Part shown: piece after piece, positions 8,192 through 16,721 of the stretch | How the letters are laid out: each line of letters opens with the position of its first letter | How positions within the stretch are numbered: position 1 is the stretch's first letter | Source of the DNA: Frigoribacterium sp. PhB24 | GTDB lineage: Bacteria; Actinomycetota; Actinomycetes; Actinomycetales; Microbacteriaceae | Direction: 5' to 3' | NCBI RefSeq assembly: GCF_003755185.1 | Contig: NZ_RKIC01000010.1 | Span: 186,001 to 250,000 of the forward strand | DNA: 64,000 nucleotides | The notes under the pieces: generated by a model | What the model was told of the DNA's origin: nothing | What the model saw: only the letters and a program-made list of their open reading frames with translations | The model's database searches: none | Program-made: the position numbers and the translations under genes

Positions 8192-9344
8192 GCGAACACG
8201 CGACGAGCGACCGGTGCGTTCGGTCGTCGGGCTGTGCGGGGGCCTTGCGCTCGTCGCCCTCTGGGCCGCTCCCGTGGGGCTCCTCGCGGTCTCGGTCCAC
8301 GGGGCGAAGGCGGAGCAGAACCGATCTGTGACCATCGCGGCTCCCGACATCGTGACCGTCGGGAGCCGAGACGCGACCTCACATCAAGCCGTCACGGTGA
8401 CGGCACGGTCGGGTCCCGCTCCCGAGGTGACGACGCAGCTCGAAGGCACCATCACGCGTGTCGCCATCGAGCTAGGCAGCGAGCTGTCTTCTCATGAGGA
8501 ACTGTTCGCTCTGAACGGCCGCCCCGCTTTCGCGTTCATGGAAGAAACACCCCTGTATCGTGACCTCTCGATCGGGGACTCCGGGCCAGACGTCCTGGCT
8601 CTGGCCCGCCATCTGGTGAGCGCGGGTGTGCTCAGGGACAACGACGTGGACGGCATTTTCGGGCCGCGGATGCGGGCGGCGGTGGAGAAGTACCAGGTCC
8701 AGGCCGGATTCCCTAGGGATGGGACTTTCCTGCGTTCTTACGTGGTCTACGTACCGCCCTCTTTCGGTGCCGTGTCCTCTGTGCTCCTGCGCACGGGGCA
8801 AGAGATCTCCGCCGAGACCACTGTGATGACCGGGAGCTCACCCGTCGATGATGTCGAGATTCGGTCCGCCAGCGATGGCTCTCCTGTGCGCGATGCCGAT
8901 CAGGGGGCTGTCACCGTCGTCATCGGTTCTGAGCAGGTGGATCTCAACTCCATTGCAGTCGAAGAACAGCAGGCCAGCACTCTGATTTCCGTTCTCGAGA
9001 CGGGGGTCTCCCGTGGTGCCATCACTGTCACGGAATCAGAATCAGACAAGATCGTGACCCGGCAGTACTCCGGCGCGTTCATCGCGACGTCACGAGGGGA
9101 GCCCAGGGGGAGCGTCCCGGCGACAGCGGTATACACCACCGCCACCGGCCGTTCGTGTGTCGTCGAGAGTGGATCATCGACCACGTGGCAGGAGCAGGGA
9201 ATGACGGTCCACCGACTCGATGCCGCGACGGCAGATGTCGGAGAGCTGGGGCAGTCCCTCATCGACGCGACCCTCATCGGCTCGTCGGTTGTCAGAGACC
9301 CCTCAGTGCTTCCGCAGAAGGTCCTCCGGCAATGCATGTCGTGA
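8184..9344 (+). CDS. membrane-anchored adaptor with peptidoglycan-binding domain
   Basis: A 386-aa protein with an N-terminal membrane helix (about 18-40) and an extracytoplasmic region resembling the membrane-fusion protein of an ABC exporter. Inserted at about residues 124-170 is a PG_binding_1 domain, recognisable by GDSGPDVLALARHL and DGIFGPRMRAAVEKYQ. Such adaptors dock on the cell wall in MacAB-like systems of Gram-positive bacteria. The gene overlaps the lipoprotein gene by eight bases and the ATPase gene by 13 bases. Together with those two it probably forms the envelope part of the transporter. Confidence 0.85.
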   Translation: MAERTRDERPVRSVVGLCGGLALVALWAAPVGLLAVSVHGAKAEQNRSVTIAAPDIVTVGSRDATSHQAVTVTARSGPAPEVTTQLEGTITRVAIELGSELSSHEELFALNGRPAFAFMEETPLYRDLSIGDSGPDVLALARHLVSAGVLRDNDVDGIFGPRMRAAVEKYQVQAGFPRDGTFLRSYVVYVPPSFGAVSSVLLRTGQEISAETTVMTGSSPVDDVEIRSASDGSPVRDADQGAVTVVIGSEQVDLNSIAVEEQQASTLISVLETGVSRGAITVTESESDKIVTRQYSGAFIATSRGEPRGSVPATAVYTTATGRSCVVESGSSTTWQEQGMTVHRLDAATADVGELGQSLIDATLIGSSVVRDPSVLPQKVLRQCMS

Positions 9345-9955
9345 TCGAAGACGTCGGTTTCTCATATCGAAACCGGCACGTGTTCTCCGGGCTTCAAGCC
9401 ATATTCCACGAAAACGAGGTCACCGCTCTCGTCGGACCATCCGGTAGCGGCAAATCGAGCCTCTTGGCGGCCATCGCCGGCTTCACCGAACCAACGCAAG
9501 GAGCCATCTGGCTCGTCGCGAACGATGATCGCCTCAGACCCCGACCGGCCGCGGTGTCCTGGATCGCACAAGGCGCCATCGTCCTCAATGCCCGTACATC
9601 TCTCGACAACGTTCTCCTCGGTCCCCTCAGCGAAGGAAAGACACACGAGGAAGCCGTGGAGCTCGGCATGCGAGCGCTCGACGACGTCGGGCTCTCGGAA
9701 CGTGCCGGTTCGCTCTGTAGCACCCTTTCAGGCGGTGAAAGACAACGCGTCGCCGTTGCACGATCGCTGGCCTCCTCTCGGCCCCTGATCCTTGCCGACG
9801 AACCCAGTGCCGGACTGGACGAAGCCAATACCCGGGGCCTGTCACACCTGTTCACCACGCTCCGACGAACAGCGACCGTCATCATCGCCACTCACGACCC
9901 CGTGATGATCGACGCGGCTGATGACGTCATCAACCTCCGAAGCAGCACCCGGTGA
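9332..9955 (+). CDS. ABC transporter ATP-binding protein (MacB/LolD-like, short)
   Basis: A 207-aa nucleotide-binding subunit with Walker A GPSGSGKS (35-42), signature LSGGERQ near 131, Walker B LILADEP near 151 followed by SAGLD, and the switch His in THD near 187. It is slightly shorter than the usual 220-230 aa. ATG 9332 is chosen because it lies inside the end of the adaptor gene; GTG 9341 is an alternative. The stop overlaps the permease GTG (GTGA). It should energise the permease encoded next. Confidence 0.9.
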   Translation: MHVVIEDVGFSYRNRHVFSGLQAIFHENEVTALVGPSGSGKSSLLAAIAGFTEPTQGAIWLVANDDRLRPRPAAVSWIAQGAIVLNARTSLDNVLLGPLSEGKTHEEAVELGMRALDDVGLSERAGSLCSTLSGGERQRVAVARSLASSRPLILADEPSAGLDEANTRGLSHLFTTLRRTATVIIATHDPVMIDAADDVINLRSSTR

Positions 9956-10989
9956 GCAACACCACCTGGCGGCTCTCCTCTCTCGTCCGTGAGGCAGCTC
10001 TCAACGTCGCGAACCCCTGGTCGCGAATGTGCACGTTGCTCCTCCTGGCCGCCCTGGCCGGTTCGACCTGCGCGTCTTTCGCCGCATGCGAGTCGGCAGG
10101 TTTCACGAACCGACTCGACCACTTAGAAGCACGAGGGTCGAACGTCCTCTCCTTCCAAGCGTCCGCGTCAGACACGAACGTCACGATTTCCCGAGCGTCG
10201 TGTGAAGCGCTTGCTGTTCAGGGAGGAGTCTCGAGGGCCGGCCTCCTGATCTCCGAGGGCACCCGAGACGTTCCAGAGATCGGCGGACGAACACCTGTCC
10301 TCACGGGAAGCGTCACGTTGTTCCCCCCGCTCGCCTCACGCGACGGGCTGCTGGGTCCCAACCTCGTCACGTCTTCCGAAGAACGCTACGTCTCGCTCGC
10401 GCCCGCAGAAGTCAGGCATGTCAGCGTGAACGACCGTCAACCAGAGGGGATCCCCACGAACAACGCCCTCGTCCTGCCGCTGTCCATCGAGCGCACATCA
10501 GCACCGAACTGCCTCGTGGTCCTGGACAGATACCAAGACATCCGAACTGCGGTGGCAACACTCGAACCCCAGCTCGAGGTGTCCGGAGGTCCATTGATCG
10601 CTCGCACGCAGTTGAGTCAGACCTCCGACCCTGTCGCGGATTGGCGACACCGGCCAGGGCAGTACCTGCCGCTGGCCATCGGTCTGATCGGTGGATTCTG
10701 TTCCAGCCTCCTCCTCTGGACTCGCGCGAACGACATAGCTGCCTATCGGCTTTCGGGAACATCGAAGCGATCGCTCGCACAGCTGCTCAGCGTCGAGATG
10801 CTTCTCGTCGTAGGTCTCTTCGCCACCAGTGGCACCGTCGCCGCTCAGGTGCTTCGGTGCGACCTCGTCAGCCTCTCCGAGGTGTTCTTCTGGATGCTCG
10901 GAGGGGCCGCCACGTGGTTGCTGGCGGCATCGGTCGGCATCGGTCGATCCGTTGTCGCACGAGCCTCGACACTGGCAAGGGAGCGCTGA
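9952..10989 (+). CDS. ABC transporter permease, four TM segments with large outer domain
   Basis: A 345-aa membrane protein with FtsX/MacB-like topology: TM1 at about 25-45, an extracytoplasmic domain of about 190 residues, then TM2 (about 237-256), TM3 (279-300) and TM4 (306-330). Several cysteines lie in the outer domain. Sequence similarity to named FtsX families is weak, so the call rests on topology and on coupling to the ATPase (GTGA overlap). It is the last gene of the operon, followed by a weak hairpin. Export of, or resistance to, the upstream secreted peptide is the simplest role. Confidence 0.72.
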   Translation: MSNTTWRLSSLVREAALNVANPWSRMCTLLLLAALAGSTCASFAACESAGFTNRLDHLEARGSNVLSFQASASDTNVTISRASCEALAVQGGVSRAGLLISEGTRDVPEIGGRTPVLTGSVTLFPPLASRDGLLGPNLVTSSEERYVSLAPAEVRHVSVNDRQPEGIPTNNALVLPLSIERTSAPNCLVVLDRYQDIRTAVATLEPQLEVSGGPLIARTQLSQTSDPVADWRHRPGQYLPLAIGLIGGFCSSLLLWTRANDIAAYRLSGTSKRSLAQLLSVEMLLVVGLFATSGTVAAQVLRCDLVSLSEVFFWMLGGAATWLLAASVGIGRSVVARASTLARER

Positions 10990-10992
10990 GAC

Positions 10993-11040
10993 AGCCCCGG
11001 TCACGTCGACCCGGTCGGGCGCGGATGCCTGATCGGGGCT
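10993..11040 (+). terminator. possible terminator of the peptide/ABC operon
   Basis: An 11-bp inverted repeat with one G-U pair (arms at 10993-11003 and 11030-11040) directly follows the permease stop codon. The loop is long and there is no T-tract, so it is only a candidate. Confidence 0.35.
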
Positions 11041-11070
11041 CGGTGATCGGGCGGCGTCGACCGCGCGCAC

Positions 11071-11091
11071 CAATTGCATTGTGCACAATTG
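11071..11091 (+). promoter_or_regulatory. OhrR-type operator
   Basis: A 21-bp element with CAATTG at both ends and the perfect palindrome ATTGTGCACAAT (11078-11089). It lies about 18 bases before the -10 (TACAGT) of the MarR gene. CAATTG half-sites are typical for OhrR/MarR regulators, so autoregulation is likely. Confidence 0.75.
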
Positions 11092-11121
11092 AATCGCCCG
11101 CAACGTGCTACAGTCGCCCAC

Positions 11122-11628
11122 ATGACCGCAGCAGCCGCCCCGACGACCCCGGGCCCGACGCCCGTGCTCGACGAGCAGATCTGCTTCGCGCTCTACAACG
11201 CCTCGCGTGCCGTCACGGCCCGCTACCGTGACCTGCTCGCCCCACTCGGCCTCACCTACCCGCAGTACCTCGTGCTGCTGGTCCTCTGGCAGGGCGGCCC
11301 GACGACGGTCTCCGAACTCGGCCACCAGCTGCAGCTCGAGTCGGGCACGCTGTCGCCCCTGCTCAAGCGGCTCGAGACCCACGGGCTGCTCACCCGCACC
11401 CGTTCGGTCGTCGACGAGCGCACGGTCGACGTCGCCCTGACCGGCGCGGGGGTCGCCCTCCGCGAGCAGGCCGCCGGCTTCGCCGACCAGATCTGCGGCG
11501 CCACCGGCCTCGAGCTGACCGACCTCCAGACGCTGCGAGCCGACATCGCCGCCCTCGCGGCCGCCGTCCGGGCGAACACCGCCGCGGTCGCCGCCGCCAC
11601 CCCGCCCCGTGCAGACCAGCCACACTGA
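11122..11628 (+). CDS. MarR-family regulator, OhrR type (organic peroxide sensor)
   Basis: A 168-aa winged-helix regulator. The N-terminal QICFALYNASRAVTARYRDLL contains the redox-sensing Cys (C18, numbered from ATG 11122) typical of OhrR. The DNA-binding helices follow (TTVSELGHQLQLESGTLSPLLK). The start is ATG 11122, because TACAGT lies seven bases upstream (leaderless); the frame is open further upstream but would then include the operator. Oxidation by organic hydroperoxides should release it from the palindrome upstream. It is followed by an OsmC-family peroxidase gene, the expected target. Confidence 0.87.
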   Translation: MTAAAAPTTPGPTPVLDEQICFALYNASRAVTARYRDLLAPLGLTYPQYLVLLVLWQGGPTTVSELGHQLQLESGTLSPLLKRLETHGLLTRTRSVVDERTVDVALTGAGVALREQAAGFADQICGATGLELTDLQTLRADIAALAAAVRANTAAVAAATPPRADQPH

Positions 11629-11692
11629 CCCACCCGAACCCCACATCCCGTCCGGCGTCATCGTGACGCCGCCCCACGAAAGAGAGCACCTC

Positions 11693-12133
11693 ATGCCCAC
11701 TCGCACCTCACGCACCGCCTGGAACGGCAGCCTCGAGACCGGCGAAGGCCAGGTCGAGCTGTCGAGCTCGAAGCTCGGCACCTACGACGTGTCGTTCCCC
11801 AAGCGTGCCGCCGACGACGCCAACGGCGCCACCAGCCCCGAAGAGCTGCTCGCCGCGGCCCACTCGGCCTGCTACGCCATGCAGTTCTCGGCCGTCCTCG
11901 GCCAGGCCGGCGGCACCGTCGAGGCCCTCGACGTCAAGGCCGACGTCTCGCTCGGCCCGGACTCGGCCGGCGGCTTCAAGCTCACCGGCATCGTCCTCAC
12001 CGTCCGCGGCGAGGTCTCCGGCATCGACGAGGCCGCCTTCCTCGAGGCCGCCCAGAACGCCGAAGAGACCTGCCCGGTCTCGAAGGCCCTGACCGGCGTC
12101 GAGATCACCCTCGACGCCGCGCTCGAGGCGTAG
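11693..12133 (+). CDS. OsmC/Ohr-family peroxidase
   Basis: A 146-aa OsmC-family thiol peroxidase that reduces organic hydroperoxides. The two catalytic cysteines are visible, in AHSACYAMQFS and ETCPVSKALTG. A ribosome site GAAAGAGAG precedes the ATG. It follows the OhrR-type regulator by 64 bases, on the same strand, and is probably cotranscribed and induced by peroxide. It ends in a strong bidirectional hairpin shared with corA. Confidence 0.92.
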   Translation: MPTRTSRTAWNGSLETGEGQVELSSSKLGTYDVSFPKRAADDANGATSPEELLAAAHSACYAMQFSAVLGQAGGTVEALDVKADVSLGPDSAGGFKLTGIVLTVRGEVSGIDEAAFLEAAQNAEETCPVSKALTGVEITLDAALEA

Positions 12134-12160
12134 GCCCGAGCCGCAGCACCGCACCGCCTC

Positions 12161-12208
12161 GAGAACGCAGGAGGCGCGGGTCACCCGACCCGCGCCTCCT
12201 GCGTTCTC
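12161..12208. terminator. bidirectional terminator between osmC-like gene and corA
   Basis: Perfect 22-bp inverted repeat (12161-12182 and 12187-12208) with a 4-base loop, exactly between two convergent genes. Its inner part is the genome-typical word AGGAGGCGCGGGT paired with its complement. Confidence 0.85.
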
Positions 12209-12244
12209 CGCGTCCCGGCCCGGCCGGGCCGGCCCGACTCGACG

Positions 12245-13303
12245 TCAGAGCCACTTCTTCCACTTGAAGACGCCCCAGATGCTGGCGCCCACGGCGACCA
12301 TCGCGGCGACCGCCATCGGGTAGCCGAACTGCCAGTGCAGCTCGGGCATGTTGTCGAAGTTCATGCCGTAGACGCCGCCGACCAGGGTCGGGGCGAAGAG
12401 GATGGCCGCCCAGCCCGAGATCTTCTTGACCTCGTCGTTCTGCTGCAGGCCGACCTCCGACAGGCGCCGGGTCTCCTCGTTCTGGGCGAGCCCGGCCTCG
12501 GACAACCGACGCATCTCGTCGTTCTGCGCCTGGGTGACGAGCGTCGAGTGCACCGTCAGGGCGTTCTCGAGCAGGGCACGGAACGTGTCGGCGCGCTCGC
12601 CGATGCGCAGGACGTGGTCGAGCACGTCGCGCAGCGAGCGCTGCAGCTCGACGTCGACGCCGTACTTGTCCGACCCGCGCAGCAGGTTCTCGAGCATGCC
12701 GCGCAGCGGGCTCGTCGCGCGCTGGAAGCTGATCACCTCGCGCAGCAGCTCGTAGATGCGTCGTGACACCTCGGGGTCGCCGCCGAAGAGCTCGTCCTCG
12801 ATCTCGTCGATGTCCTTCTCGATGCCGGCGACCACCGGGCCGTAGCCGTCCACCACCTGGTCGAGCACGGCGTAGAGCACCGCCTCGGGGCCGAGCGCGA
12901 GCAGCTCGGGGCTCGACTCGAGGCGACGGCGCACCCGACCGAGGTCGGGGTTCTCGGCGTGCCTGATGGTGATGACGAAGCCCGGACCGACGAACACGTG
13001 CACCTCGCCGAACTCGACCGTCTCCTCGGCGTCGAGGTAACGGGCCGAACGCAGCACGACGAAGAGGGTCTCGCCGAAGCGCTCGAGCTTGGCGCGCTGG
13101 TGGCCCTTGAGCGCGTCCTCGACGGCGAGCGGGTGCAGGTCGAACTCCTGCGCGATCGAGCGCACCTCGTCGGGGTCGGCTCGGTACAGGCCGATCCAGG
13201 CCATGCCCTGGTGTTCGTGCAGCAGCTCGAACGTCTCGTCGAGGTTCGCCGGGCTGTCGGTGCGGTGCCCCGCGACGTAGATGCCGTTGTCGATGAGTGC
13301 CAT
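12245..13303 (-). CDS. corA: CorA family magnesium/cobalt channel
   Basis: A 352-aa CorA divalent-cation channel. The long soluble N-domain is followed by two C-terminal TM helices with the signature YGMNFDNMPE and the basic tail KWKKWL. The start is ATG 13303 (MALIDNGIYV); the frame is open upstream but reads low-complexity sequence. The stalk helix before TM1 carries three near-identical 14-15-residue units (QNDEMRRLSEAG, QNEETRRLSEVG, QNDEVKKISGWA), where relatives I know have fewer. The upstream region shows no Mg riboswitch I can recognise. Confidence 0.92.
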   Translation of the reverse strand: MALIDNGIYVAGHRTDSPANLDETFELLHEHQGMAWIGLYRADPDEVRSIAQEFDLHPLAVEDALKGHQRAKLERFGETLFVVLRSARYLDAEETVEFGEVHVFVGPGFVITIRHAENPDLGRVRRRLESSPELLALGPEAVLYAVLDQVVDGYGPVVAGIEKDIDEIEDELFGGDPEVSRRIYELLREVISFQRATSPLRGMLENLLRGSDKYGVDVELQRSLRDVLDHVLRIGERADTFRALLENALTVHSTLVTQAQNDEMRRLSEAGLAQNEETRRLSEVGLQQNDEVKKISGWAAILFAPTLVGGVYGMNFDNMPELHWQFGYPMAVAAMVAVGASIWGVFKWKKWL

Positions 13304-13875
13304 GGTCTGCGATCCTGCCGTTCGTGGTGCGACGACCGTTCGTCGAAGAACGGAGTCGTGCCGGGAGGTGGTCACGACAGCCGTGCGGACGACGGGTGCG
13401 CGGTGGGGGCCGGGGCCGACGCACACGGGCGACGACACGGCACCCGGGTGCTGAGTCGTCGACGACGTGCGTCGACGGGAGACGTCGGTGCCCGTGGGCA
13501 TCGCTCGTGGTCGGTCGAGGACGCCGCTCAGACGAGCGACGTGGACGGCGCGACCACGGAGGGATGCCGCGGGGCGCCAGTACTGTCACCAGCCATCGCC
13601 GCTCACCTGCCTTCCGTCGTGCTGCCGCCGGGCCCGGTGGGGCCGTGGGCCCGGTCGGGCCGTGGGACAGCGTACCCCTGCGGGCACGCGGGGTCGACCG
13701 GTGGCCGCCCGGCGGCCGGGGGAGCCGAGGGAGAAGGAGGCGCGTGTCGCCGTTGACCCGTGCCTCCCGCGTCCACGATCGGGTTTCGCGACCTGCAGAC
13801 GGCGTCACTCTGCCACCGGTGCGACGAGGACACGAGCCTGAGTCGCTTTCGTGACCTGATCGATACGGTGGATCG
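13304..13875. other. 572-base gap, no gene recognised
   Basis: This divergent region separates corA and the D-2-hydroxyacid dehydrogenase. It holds GC-rich reiterations (GGGCCCGGTGGGGCC and similar) near 13630-13670, one AGGAGGCGCG copy near 13737 with a nearby partial complement, and the TACGGT -10 of the next gene. Open frames crossing it look like shadows. Confidence 0.5.
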
Positions 13876-14850
13876 ATGAGCACCGTCGCCGTCACCATCC
13901 TTCCCGCCGCCTCCGCCACCGCCGACTCCGAAGGGTCGTCGGGCGACACCTGGGGCGTGGCCCCCGCCCGCCGGGCCATCGACGCGACCGACGCCCGCCT
14001 TATCGAGCTCGGCGACGAGACCGAGATGATCGTCGTCGGTGGTCGCGTCGACCAGGACGAGCTGCGCACGGCGATCGAGCGGAACCCGGGCGTCCGCGTC
14101 GTCCAGCTGCCGAGCGCCGGCGTCGACGCGTACGTCGAGACCATGCAGGCCACCGCCCGCGAGGGACTCGTCTTCACCAGTGCGAAGGGCGCCTACAGCG
14201 CACCCGTGGCCGAGCACGCCCTGGCCCTGACGCTGGCGACGCTGCGCTCTCTGCAGATCAGGGCCCGCGCCTCCTCGTGGGAACGCGAGCAGCGCGGCAT
14301 CACGTTGAACGGGGCGACCGTCACCATCGTCGGGGCCGGTGGCATCGGCACCGAGCTGATGCGCTTGCTGCGGCCGTTCGACGTCGAGGTCACCATGGTG
14401 CGCCGGACCGACGAGGCCGTGCCCGGCGCCCACCGCACCGTCACCGTCGACCGCCTGGCCGAGGTGCTGCCGACGAGCGACGTGGTCGTCGTCGCCGCCG
14501 CCCTGACCGGCGGCACCCGCAGCCTGCTGGGCGCCGACGAGTTCGTCGCCATGAAGGACACCGCCGTGCTGGTCAACATCGCCCGGGGCCCGCTCGTCGA
14601 CACCGACGCGCTCGTCACGGCGCTCGCCGAGGGGCGGATCGGTGCCGCCGGCCTCGACGTGGTCGACCCCGAGCCGTTGCCCGACGGCCACCCGCTCTGG
14701 GCCGAGCCGCGCGCCCTGATCACACCGCACCAGGCCAACACCAACGACATGACCGAGCCGCTGTTCCAGGCCCGGGTCGAAGCGAACATCCGCGCGCTCG
14801 CCGAGGGCGGGGACCCCGAGGGCGTCGTCGACGTCGAGCAGGGCTACTGA
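13876..14850 (+). CDS. D-isomer-specific 2-hydroxyacid dehydrogenase
   Basis: A 324-aa NAD(P)-dependent dehydrogenase of the D-2-hydroxyacid family (phosphoglycerate, glyoxylate or lactate type). The nucleotide-binding motif is VGAGGIG. The catalytic set is visible: Arg in NIARGP, Glu in DPEPLPDGHPLW and His in ITPHQAN. TACGGT at 13864-13869, six bases before ATG 13876, indicates a leaderless start. The N-terminal 30 residues are less conserved. An aldo/keto reductase gene follows about 100 bases downstream. The substrate is not determined. Confidence 0.9.
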   Translation: MSTVAVTILPAASATADSEGSSGDTWGVAPARRAIDATDARLIELGDETEMIVVGGRVDQDELRTAIERNPGVRVVQLPSAGVDAYVETMQATAREGLVFTSAKGAYSAPVAEHALALTLATLRSLQIRARASSWEREQRGITLNGATVTIVGAGGIGTELMRLLRPFDVEVTMVRRTDEAVPGAHRTVTVDRLAEVLPTSDVVVVAAALTGGTRSLLGADEFVAMKDTAVLVNIARGPLVDTDALVTALAEGRIGAAGLDVVDPEPLPDGHPLWAEPRALITPHQANTNDMTEPLFQARVEANIRALAEGGDPEGVVDVEQGY

Positions 14851-14953
14851 CCCACCTCGGGGTGCCCACCTGGGAACGAACCAGCACCCGACGCGTTAGA
14901 CCTGGGTAGTCGCCGCGCCGACCCGACGCGACGTTCGCGAAAGGAACCCCCGC

Positions 14954-15901
14954 ATGCCCCTCATCGGAACATCCGACCTCGACGTCTTCCCCCTCGCCCT
15001 CGGCGGCAACACCTTCGGCTGGACCAGCGACGAGGCCGAGTCGCACTCGGTGCTCGACGCCTTCGTCGCCGGCGGAGGCAACTTCGTCGACACGGCCGAC
15101 GTGTACTCGGCCTGGGCCGACGGCAACTCGGGCGGCGAGTCCGAGACCGTGATCGGTACCTGGCTCGCCCGGGGAGGCGCGTCCCGGCGTGACGAGGTCG
15201 TCATCGGCACCAAGGTCAGCCAGCACCCCGAGTTCCCCGGGCTCGGCGCCGCCAACGTCGCGGCCGCGGCCGACGCCTCGCTGACCCGCCTGCAGACCGA
15301 CCACATCGACCTCTACTGGGCGCACTTCGACACCGGGGACGACCTCGCCGAGACCCTCGGCGCCTTCGACGCCCTGCAGGAGGCCGGCAAGGTGCGACAC
15401 GTCGGCATCTCGAACTTCTCGCCCGACCGCATCACCGAATGGATCGAGATCGCCCGCCGCGAGGGCTTCGCGGCCCCGGTCGCGCTGCAGCCCCACTACA
15501 ACCTCGTGACCCGCGAGGCCTACGAGCGCGACCTGGCACCGCTCGCCGCCCTGAACCAGCTCGGCGTCACCCCGTACTTCTCGCTCGCCGCGGGCTTCTT
15601 GACGGGCAAGTACCAGACGCGTGACGACATCTCGGGTGCCCGCAGCGGCAACGTCGAGGGCTACTTCAGCGACGAGGGACTCGAGGTCGTGGCCGCCCTG
15701 CGCGACATCGCCGGCGCCCACCAGGTCGAGATCGCCACGATCGCCCTCGCCTGGCTGCAGGCGCAGCCGCGTGTCGTCGCCCCGATCGCGAGCGCCCGCA
15801 CCCTCGAGCAGCTGCCCGCCTTGCTGGCCAGCGCGAGCGTGGCGCTCAGCGCCGACGAGCTCGCCGCCCTCGAGGCCGTCTCGGCCCGCGTTCCGGCCTA
15901 G
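14954..15901 (+). CDS. aldo/keto reductase
   Basis: A 315-aa NADPH-dependent oxidoreductase with a TIM-barrel fold. The catalytic tetrad positions are recognisable: Asp/Tyr in FVDTADVYSAW, Lys in IGTKV and His in YWAHFDTG. The cofactor-binding end includes PIASARTLEQL. AAAGGA lies upstream of the ATG. It resembles the YajO/AKR11-12-like group often annotated only as aldo/keto reductase. It is probably separate from the dehydrogenase gene upstream. Confidence 0.9.
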   Translation: MPLIGTSDLDVFPLALGGNTFGWTSDEAESHSVLDAFVAGGGNFVDTADVYSAWADGNSGGESETVIGTWLARGGASRRDEVVIGTKVSQHPEFPGLGAANVAAAADASLTRLQTDHIDLYWAHFDTGDDLAETLGAFDALQEAGKVRHVGISNFSPDRITEWIEIARREGFAAPVALQPHYNLVTREAYERDLAPLAALNQLGVTPYFSLAAGFLTGKYQTRDDISGARSGNVEGYFSDEGLEVVAALRDIAGAHQVEIATIALAWLQAQPRVVAPIASARTLEQLPALLASASVALSADELAALEAVSARVPA

Positions 15902-15911
15902 GGCCTTCCGA

Positions 15912-16006
15912 ATCGACGACCCGCGCCTCCCGGGCCGCCTCGCCCCGCGCCTCCCGGGCCGCCTCGCCCCGCGACGAGCGGGGCGGGGCCGACCCCGGAG
16001 GCGCGG
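15912..16006. repeat. left copy of 71-bp hairpin direct repeat, with internal 24-bp duplication
   Basis: It is identical over 71 bases to 17614-17684, except that a 24-bp segment is duplicated in tandem here (95 bases in all). The unit folds on itself: CCGCGCCTCC pairs with GGAGGCGCGG, and an inner CGCCCCGC pairs with GCGGGGCG. It serves as the terminator of the aldo/keto reductase gene and marks the left edge of a low-GC island. Confidence 0.85.
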
Positions 16007-16016
16007 GTGCACCACA

Positions 16017-16208
16017 TCAGCGCATGATCGGCGGCGTGGTCGTGTGATAGCCGAGGTCGTGGCAGCCGCGTTGCCTGGGCTGGGCATGAGTCTCGTCGTC
16101 CGGCAGCTGAGTCAGCTCGTCCGTCGTGACGCGGGCCAAGGCCCTCTGGCCACTCGCGGTATCGATGGCGACCGTCGCCGGCAGTCCGATGGGCAGCTGC
16201 CGCTCCAT
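16017..16208 (-). CDS. possible 63-aa protein or gene remnant in the island
   Basis: Open frame of 63 codons beginning MERQLPIGLPATVAIDT. It reads like real protein in its first 40 residues and like random sequence after that. No good ribosome site is seen (GGGAG lies 12 bases upstream). It could be the remnant of a larger gene. No family recognised. Confidence 0.22.
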   Translation of the reverse strand: MERQLPIGLPATVAIDTASGQRALARVTTDELTQLPDDETHAQPRQRGCHDLGYHTTTPPIMR

Positions 16209-16721
16209 GAACTCAGCGGGCTCCCGCGGGCGCGGCCCTTGGCCCCGGGTGGTTCGCCGTTCTCACCGACGACACACGGGAACCCGCAGCAACGATCGGG
16301 GGTGGCCGTCGCGCTGCCCCCGCCGTCGTGCAGTCCCGCACGTGGCCATATCCAGAGGTGTGTGGGTGTCGCTGCATTCGACGTCCTGGGAGCGGGGGCT
16401 CGGGACGGCCTGCAATGAGCCGGGCGGACCCGTCGAGAGGGCAGCGGGCGGACGCTCGGCACAGACGAAACGAGGGTGCACGCGGCGGACGTGAGGGTGG
16501 GCCGGAGCCTCCTGTGGCCAACCCTATGAGGAGTGTGATATTAATACTTAGGCGGGCCATGGAGCCGTCGGCCGCCCCCACTTCCTGGTGAGGCGGGTTT
16601 GTCACCGTTCGCTCGAGCGTTCGCTTTCGCGTCGGTACTCCCCAGGCTCTGGCTTGCACACACGAGCTAGAAGCCACCAATCCCAGCGGCGTACACGCTC
16701 TGGGTAGACCTTGGGGAGATC
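16209..16721. other. gap within the low-GC island, no convincing gene
   Basis: It contains an AT-rich tract (GATATTAATACTTAG, 16537-16551) that is striking in this genome and could hold a promoter for the secreted protein gene, and a TTGCAC at 16654-16659. Reading frames crossing it have no recognisable domain. Confidence 0.4.
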
